Source of the DNA: Thermoanaerobaculia bacterium | GTDB taxonomy: Bacteria > Acidobacteriota > Thermoanaerobaculia > Multivoradales > JAHZIX01 | Assembly (NCBI GenBank): GCA_027069135.1 | Contig: JALXFE010000510.1 | Location: 1-38,825, forward strand | Reading direction: 5' to 3' | Length of the DNA: 38,825 bases | Part shown: in pieces, positions 33,444 to 38,825 of the stretch | Numbering within the stretch: the stretch's first letter is position 1 | Layout of the letters: every line of letters starts with the position of its first letter | Notes under the pieces: generated by a model | Seen by the model: the letters and a program-made list of their open reading frames with translations, nothing else | Databases searched by the model: none | Told to the model about the DNA's origin: nothing | Made by a program: the position numbers and the translations under genes

Positions 33444-36400
33444 ATGAATCCCTCTGCCGATCCCCTCTCCGTCTTTGATCCTCTGGTCCAAACGTGGTTC
33501 CGGCAGCGCTTTGAGAATGCCACCGAGATTCAGCAGCGCTCCTGGCCTTCCATCGCCGCGTCCAAGAACGTCCTTCTGACGGCTCCCACCGGCAGCGGCA
33601 AGACGCTGACGGCCTTCCTCTGGGCGCTGAATCAATTACTCGTCGGCGCCTGGCCCGGAGGTAGCGTACGGGTTCTCTACATTTCTCCCTTGAAAGCTCT
33701 GAACTACGATATCGAGCGTAATCTCGCGGGCCCCCTGCGAGAGCTCCAGGCGGTCTTCGAGAAGGCCGGCCGACCGGCGCCGGAGGTGCGGGTGCTGACC
33801 CGGAGCGGCGATACTCCGAGCCGGGACCGGCAACGCATGCTGCGGCGACCGCCGGAGATCCTGATCACGACGCCGGAAAGCCTCAATATTCTGCTGACTT
33901 CTCGGGGTGGGCGAAGACTGTTGGGAGAGCTTCAAACCGTGATTCTCGACGAGATCCACGCGGTGGCCGCGGGGAAACGGGGAGCGCACCTGATGAGCGC
34001 CGTCGACCGTCTCGTTCCCCTATCCGGCGAATTTCAACGCATCGCGATCTCCGCCACCATTCGGCCTCTCGAGCGGATCGCCGAGATGGTCGGGGGATAT
34101 ATCGCCGAACATTCCGGGGAGAGCGTCCACTACCGCCGCCGACCGATGGAGATTTTTCGGGCCCGGGGCCGAAAGAAGTATCGGATCAAGGTCGCAGCGA
34201 TCCCGGCGCCGGCCGAGCCCGCGGTCCCGGGGGACGATCGGGACGTCTCGGCCTCTCCGGCGGACACCCTGTGGTCCGCCTTCGCAGATCGCTTTAGGCG
34301 CATCATCCGAGCGAACCGTTCCACCCTCTTATTTGCCAATAGCCGACGAACGACCGAGAAAGTAACTCGGTTGATCAACGAGGGGTTGCCTCGGGAGCTG
34401 GCCTACTCGCACCACGGCTCACTCTCGAGAGAGATCCGTTCGGTGGTCGAAGAGAGATTGAAGAAGGGGGAGCTGGCAGCGATCGTGGCGACGAATTCCC
34501 TGGAGCTGGGAATCGATATCGGAAACCTGGATGAAGTGGTGTTGATCCAGACGCCGCCGACGGTTTCCTCTGCCGTTCAGCGCATCGGCCGGTCCGGACA
34601 CGGGGTGGGCGAAACCAGCCGGTCTCAGATTTTCCCGACCCACGGCCGGGACATTCTGGACGCAGCGGTCGTCGCCAAATGTGTTCTCGATGAAGATATC
34701 GAGGAGGTTCAGCCGGTCGAGTGTCCCCTCGACGTTCTTGCTCAGGTCGTGGTGTCCATGGTGGCAGCGGAGCCCTGGCCTATAGAGGAGCTCTATGAGT
34801 TCCTTAGAACGAGCTATCCCTTTCGGCAGCTCAAGCGGCGCCAACTGGACCTTGTGCTCGAAATGCTGGCCGGTCGGTACGCAGATAGCCGAGTGCGGGA
34901 GTTGCGTCCAAGGATTTCCATCGATCGGGTAGAGGGCATCCTTCGGCCCCGAGACGGCATCGCCCGCTTGATCTACTCGAGCGGCGGCACCATACCGGAT
35001 CGGGGCTATTACGCCCTCCGCCTCGAGGGGACCAAGGCGAAGCTTGGAGAGCTCGACGAAGAGTTCGTGTGGGAACGCTCCGTCTCCGATACGTTCACTT
35101 TGGGAGCCCAAAGTTGGCGCATCCAACGGATCACCCACAATGACGTGCTGGTGACCCCGGCACGCAGCTCGGCGAATCTGGCCCCGTTTTGGAAAGGGGA
35201 CGAGAGGGATCGGGATTTCCATCTCAGCTCGAAGCTTGGGGCTTTTCTACGTTGGTCGGATCCCCGTCTCGACGATCCGGCCCTCAAGGAAGAGCTTCAG
35301 CGGAGCCATTGTCTGGAGAAGGCTGCGGCGGAGGAGCTCATGAGCTTCCTCCGTTTGCAGAGGGAGGTCACCGGCTGTCCCTTACCCCACGACCGGCATC
35401 TGGTCGTGGAGCATTACAGCGATCCCTTTGGGGGAGGTCGTCGACCGCAGATTCTGATCCACACGTTATGGGGAGGGAGGGTCAACCGGCCCCTGAGTAT
35501 CGCACTGGCGCAAGCTATTGAAGAGACGGTGGGCGGCTCGGCGGAGGTTCTCCACAACAACGACTCCATCAATATCGTGCTCCCGGAGGAGGGAATGCCG
35601 GGGGTTGATTTCCTGAGTCTGGTCGACGGTGGGAATCTGGAAAAATGGCTGCGAAGGCGCCTCGAGAGCACCGGCTTTTTCGGGGCCCGGTTCCGTCAGA
35701 ACGCCGCCCGCGCCCTGTTGCTCCCGCGAACGTCCTTCAAGCGAAGAATGCCGCTTTGGCTCAACCGGCTGCGTTCCAAAAAGCTCCTTCAGGCGGTCAG
35801 CCGCTATGAGGATTTCCCCCTCCTGGCGGAGACCTGGAGGACTTGCCTCAAGGACGATTTCGATCTGGAGAACCTCTTTCGCCGATTGGCGGCGCTGCAA
35901 GCGGGGGAGCTGCGGGTCAGCGAGGTTCATACGACGGTCCCTTCTCCCTTTGCTGCGGATCTGATCTTTAAGCAAACCAACCGCTACATGTACGAGGACG
36001 ACACGCCTCAGTCCGGGCGAGAGTCCAAGCTAAGGGGAGATCTACTCCGAGAGTTGGTGTTTTCGAGCCAGCTGCGCCCGCGGTTGCCCTCGAAATTGGT
36101 TCGAACCCTGGAGGGCAAGCTTCAGCGTCTCGCGCCGGGATACGCGCCTCGCCCCGGGTTGGATCTCGAAGAATGGGTCCGGGAACGCCTCCTCTTGAGC
36201 CCCTCCGAGTGGGGTGGGCTCTTGTCCGCGGTGGCTCGAGATCACAGCGTCGAAGAGAGCGAGGCCATGGCGTCGGTGGCCGCGAAACTCCTTTGGGTCT
36301 CTCTGCCCCGAGGCCGCGAGGTCGTGACCCACGTCGAAGAGGTGCTCCGGCTTCGGGCCGCCTTCGGAGGGTCCGGGGAGACCCTCGACCCCCGTCCCCT

Positions 36401-37985
36401 GGATGCCTCGAAGGACCAGGTGTTGGCGGATCTTCGAGGATGGCTCGAGGAGTCCCCGCAAGAGGGTGCCGGGAACTTCTCGAAGACCACCGCAGAAGAG
36501 CCCTCGACGGCCTTCGATCCCTTGGCCGAGGCGCTGGCTCAGTGGCTCAGTTTCTACGGTCCCCTACCTCGCCGCCGCCTCGGGGAGGTCTTGGGACTAG
36601 GGGATGAGGCTTTGGATCGCACCTTGGCGGCCCTGAGCGAGGACCGGCGCATCGTCGTCGACGAGCTGACGGAGGGTTCCGCCGCGGGGGAACTCGAGAT
36701 TTGCGACAGTGAGAATCTGGAGCGCCTCCTGCGGATGGCCCGCGCCGAGGCTCGTCCCAATTTCGAGGCCCTGCCACTCCCGCAGTTGCCGCTCTTTCTC
36801 GCGGCCCACCAGGGATTGGGCTCAGCGGGTACCGGCGTCGAGGGCCTGCAAGCTAACTTGGAGAGATTGCTTCTGCTGCCCCTCCCCGCCGAGGCCTGGG
36901 AGGCAGAGATCCTACCGGCTCGTCTGGCTCCTTATTATCCTGCCTGGTTGGACGAAGTCCTCCGAGCTTCCGAGCTCCGGTGGATGGGGAGCGGACGCCA
37001 GAAGCTCACCTTCTACTTCCCGTCGGATCCGGTGGATTGGAAAGCCCCGGACGCGACCTCCGAGCTCTCTCCGGATCGTGTCTTCCCGGACGATCGCGGC
37101 CGCTACTCCTTCGAAGATCTTGTGGAAGAGGCCGGCGTGGGGGCGCAGAAGCTCAACGAGGAGCTGTGGCGATGGGTTTGGGAGGGGCGGGTCAGCAGCG
37201 ATTCGTTTCAGGTCCTTCGGCAGGGGCTCGCCTCGAAGTTCTCCCGGGTCCGGTGGCCAACCTCAGCGGGTGGAGGAGCTCGCGGTGTGCGGCGAAATCG
37301 CTGGCAATCCCCCAAGAAGCTCGCTGGCCGTTGGTATCGTCGGTCGGAGGGAGGCAACGGCGAGCTCGACGCCTTGGAACTCGAAGAGTTGAACAAGGCA
37401 CGCGCCAGACTTCTTTTGGATCGCTACGGCGTCCTTTTTCGAGAACTGACCTCGAGGGAGCTTCCGGCCTTCCAATGGCGGAGCGTCTTTCGGGCCCTGC
37501 GGCTGATGGAGCTCTCCGGGGAAGTGCTCTCCGGGCAGTTCTTTGAAGGCCTCTCGGGTTTGCAATTCGCCACTCACGAGGCCTTCCGGCAGCTTAGGAA
37601 AGGAGTCCCCGCCGATCGAATTTTTTGGCTCTCCGCCCGGGATCCGGCGTCGGTCTGCGGTCTTGGGCTCGAGGGCTTGAGCGAAGGTCTGCCGGCCCGC
37701 CGGTCCGGGAACTTTCTTGTCTATCATGGGCAGCGTCTGGTGGTCGTGGCCCAGGCCAAAGGTCGCCATCTGGAGATCCGAGTGCCCCCGGACCATCCGG
37801 AGCTGGCCACGTATTTCGAGTTCTTGAGGGTTCTGGTCAGCCGCGAGGCTCAGCCTTTGAAGTACGTCGAAATTCGGCAGGTTAACGGCGAATCGGTGTT
37901 CGACAGTCCCTACTATGATGCGCTGCATCATCTCGCGAGCGGAACTCGGGAAGCGCGAGGTCTGCGAATTCGGAAGCGCTATTGA
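33444..37985 (+). CDS. lhr: Large ATP-dependent DNA repair helicase Lhr
   Basis: Superfamily 2, 3'-5' DNA/RNA-DNA helicase of 1513 residues, the full-length Lhr size. Motif Q region FENATEIQQRSWPSIAA, Walker A TAPTGSGKT (Lys53), DEIH at 169-172, SATIRPLERIAEMVGG, motif IV-VI blocks (LLFANSRRTTEKVTRLIN, ATNSLELGIDIGNLDEV, QRIGRSGHG). After the RecA pair come the winged-helix and Lhr-core beta domain (to about 860) and a long C-terminal region with further winged-helix repeats. Lhr helicases are linked to repair of crosslinks and alkylation, and the C-terminal region of E. coli Lhr is reported to have uracil glycosylase activity. No clear Shine-Dalgarno site precedes the ATG, but the N-terminus is canonical. 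Confidence 0.95.
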   Translation: MNPSADPLSVFDPLVQTWFRQRFENATEIQQRSWPSIAASKNVLLTAPTGSGKTLTAFLWALNQLLVGAWPGGSVRVLYISPLKALNYDIERNLAGPLRELQAVFEKAGRPAPEVRVLTRSGDTPSRDRQRMLRRPPEILITTPESLNILLTSRGGRRLLGELQTVILDEIHAVAAGKRGAHLMSAVDRLVPLSGEFQRIAISATIRPLERIAEMVGGYIAEHSGESVHYRRRPMEIFRARGRKKYRIKVAAIPAPAEPAVPGDDRDVSASPADTLWSAFADRFRRIIRANRSTLLFANSRRTTEKVTRLINEGLPRELAYSHHGSLSREIRSVVEERLKKGELAAIVATNSLELGIDIGNLDEVVLIQTPPTVSSAVQRIGRSGHGVGETSRSQIFPTHGRDILDAAVVAKCVLDEDIEEVQPVECPLDVLAQVVVSMVAAEPWPIEELYEFLRTSYPFRQLKRRQLDLVLEMLAGRYADSRVRELRPRISIDRVEGILRPRDGIARLIYSSGGTIPDRGYYALRLEGTKAKLGELDEEFVWERSVSDTFTLGAQSWRIQRITHNDVLVTPARSSANLAPFWKGDERDRDFHLSSKLGAFLRWSDPRLDDPALKEELQRSHCLEKAAAEELMSFLRLQREVTGCPLPHDRHLVVEHYSDPFGGGRRPQILIHTLWGGRVNRPLSIALAQAIEETVGGSAEVLHNNDSINIVLPEEGMPGVDFLSLVDGGNLEKWLRRRLESTGFFGARFRQNAARALLLPRTSFKRRMPLWLNRLRSKKLLQAVSRYEDFPLLAETWRTCLKDDFDLENLFRRLAALQAGELRVSEVHTTVPSPFAADLIFKQTNRYMYEDDTPQSGRESKLRGDLLRELVFSSQLRPRLPSKLVRTLEGKLQRLAPGYAPRPGLDLEEWVRERLLLSPSEWGGLLSAVARDHSVEESEAMASVAAKLLWVSLPRGREVVTHVEEVLRLRAAFGGSGETLDPRPLDASKDQVLADLRGWLEESPQEGAGNFSKTTAEEPSTAFDPLAEALAQWLSFYGPLPRRRLGEVLGLGDEALDRTLAALSEDRRIVVDELTEGSAAGELEICDSENLERLLRMARAEARPNFEALPLPQLPLFLAAHQGLGSAGTGVEGLQANLERLLLLPLPAEAWEAEILPARLAPYYPAWLDEVLRASELRWMGSGRQKLTFYFPSDPVDWKAPDATSELSPDRVFPDDRGRYSFEDLVEEAGVGAQKLNEELWRWVWEGRVSSDSFQVLRQGLASKFSRVRWPTSAGGGARGVRRNRWQSPKKLAGRWYRRSEGGNGELDALELEELNKARARLLLDRYGVLFRELTSRELPAFQWRSVFRALRLMELSGEVLSGQFFEGLSGLQFATHEAFRQLRKGVPADRIFWLSARDPASVCGLGLEGLSEGLPARRSGNFLVYHGQRLVVVAQAKGRHLEIRVPPDHPELATYFEFLRVLVSREAQPLKYVEIRQVNGESVFDSPYYDALHHLASGTREARGLRIRKRY

Positions 37986-37996
37986 AGGAATACGAT

Positions 37997-38707
37997 ATGA
38001 GTCTTTGGCAGATCCATCAGGACCTCTCTCTGGAGCTGAGCTCCCTTTCTTTTGAACAGCCCGTCGCCCTTGTGTACAACCCTTTGGAATATGCAGCGGA
38101 GCCTGCCCGCAGGTATTTTGACCGCTTCGGTCGAGGGCCGAAGGAAGTCGTGCTTTTGGGAATGAACCCGGGACCCTGGGGGATGGTGCAAACCGGTGTG
38201 CCCTTTGGTGAGGTCGGTTTTGCTCGGGATTGGTTGGGCATTGAAGGGGTGGTGGAGAAACCACCCCACGAGCACCCAAAACGTCCCATCGAGGGATTCG
38301 ATTGCCAACGCAGTGAAGTGAGCGGTCGGCGTTTGTGGGGGTGGGCGCGGGACACCTTTGGAGATCCGGAAAGCTTTTTCTCGCGCTTTTTCGTCGGGAA
38401 CTATTGTCCCCTGGCGTTTCTCGAGGCCAGCGGGCGAAATCGGACTCCGGACAAGCTACCGGCGGCGGAGCGCGAAAGCCTTTTCCGGCTCTGCGACCAT
38501 GCCTTGCGCCGTTGGATAGAAGTTCTCGATCCCCGATGGGTGGTGGGTATCGGGAAGTTCGCAGAAACGCGCGCCCGGAGCGCCTTGGGCGATCTTCCGA
38601 TCTCCATCGGCACGATTCTCCATCCCAGTCCGGCCAGCCCGGCGGCAAATCGCGGATGGGTCGAGGCCGTCGAGCGGCAATTTTTCGGCCTGGGGATTGA
38701 TCTGTAG
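37997..38707 (+). CDS. smug1: SMUG1-type uracil-DNA glycosylase
   Basis: Base-excision enzyme removing uracil (and in animals 5-hydroxymethyluracil) from DNA. The 236 residues follow animal SMUG1 closely: GMNPGPWGMVQTGVPFGEV with the catalytic-site Asn57, DWLGIEG, HEHPKRPIEGFDCQRSEVSG, NYCPLAFLEASGRNRTP and the DNA-intercalating region with the catalytic His209 in LHPSPASPAANRGW. ATG 37997 is chosen because AAGGA lies seven bases upstream; a TTG at 37982 would overlap lhr. The ribosome-binding site overlaps the lhr stop, implying coupled expression. The 118 bases after the stop hold no gene and no clear terminator. Confidence 0.95.
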   Translation: MSLWQIHQDLSLELSSLSFEQPVALVYNPLEYAAEPARRYFDRFGRGPKEVVLLGMNPGPWGMVQTGVPFGEVGFARDWLGIEGVVEKPPHEHPKRPIEGFDCQRSEVSGRRLWGWARDTFGDPESFFSRFFVGNYCPLAFLEASGRNRTPDKLPAAERESLFRLCDHALRRWIEVLDPRWVVGIGKFAETRARSALGDLPISIGTILHPSPASPAANRGWVEAVERQFFGLGIDL

Positions 38708-38825
38708 ACTCGACGCACTGCTTTCTTTTGCAATTTCAGAAAAACTTCTTGTTGTGACAAATTCTTGTCTCGAAACACCTATTCCAGGGCACTGGAGTTG
38801 TTGAAATCGCCTTTAGCTAGAGGGG

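Noticed and set aside
1-38825. CRISPR array, prophage, rRNA or tRNA genes
   Set aside because: No regularly spaced repeats, phage structural genes or RNA gene signatures were seen on either strand.

Overview
The window looks like a chromosomal stretch from a free-living, GC-rich (well above 60% by eye) Gram-negative-type bacterium with dense gene packing and many start/stop overlaps. No rRNA, tRNA, CRISPR array, prophage or complete insertion sequence is visible. Acidobacteriota (Thermoanaerobaculia-like) is my best guess. It rests on a secreted protein ending in a DDFETGNTGAWS-type tail, a NapH-like ferredoxin fused to TPRs, and a TPR protein whose N-terminal region feels familiar from that phylum. 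This is an inference, not a measurement.

Layout. 1-541: C-terminal end of a TgpA-like membrane protein. 489-5453 (minus): exopolysaccharide operon of three family-4 glycosyltransferases and a WcaJ-type polyprenyl-phosphate sugar-1-phosphate transferase. 5723-6658 (minus): a RAYT/IS200-like HUH transposase. 6886-10247 (plus): a membrane ferredoxin-TPR fusion and a secreted protein, bracketed by an exact 17-bp direct repeat. 10266-10433: a structured, possibly switch-like leader. 10456-19163 (plus): a compact biosynthetic operon hisF-hisIE-trpE-trpG-trpD-trpC-trpF-trpB-trpA plus a serine esterase; it covers all of the tryptophan branch from chorismate and two late histidine steps. 19243-22720 (minus): an LEA-like acidic lipoprotein, DNA ligase LigA and a PlsC-type acyltransferase with an atypical active-site motif. 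22935-26094: a family-2 glycosyltransferase, a GNAT acetyltransferase, a polysaccharide pyruvyl transferase family protein and a PspC-domain peptide. 26270-29702 (plus): an M50B-type membrane metalloprotease followed by clpS-clpA. 29962-32054: an aspartoacylase-family zinc enzyme convergent with a nitrilase-family amidase. 32356-38707 (plus): a TPR protein, the giant helicase Lhr, and a SMUG1-type uracil-DNA glycosylase whose ribosome-binding site overlaps the lhr stop codon.

How the genes work together. The EPS operon encodes the priming transferase plus three sugar-adding enzymes, but no flippase or polymerase is seen. The his/trp block is translationally coupled through ATGA overlaps. ClpS and ClpA form an N-degron adaptor/unfoldase pair. 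Lhr and SMUG1 look like a two-protein uracil/alkylation repair unit. The most interesting leads are the lhr-SMUG1 coupling, the structured his-trp leader with mutually exclusive hairpins, the LEA-like lipoprotein with its own well-formed promoter and terminator, and the ferredoxin-TPR/secreted-protein pair inside the direct repeats.
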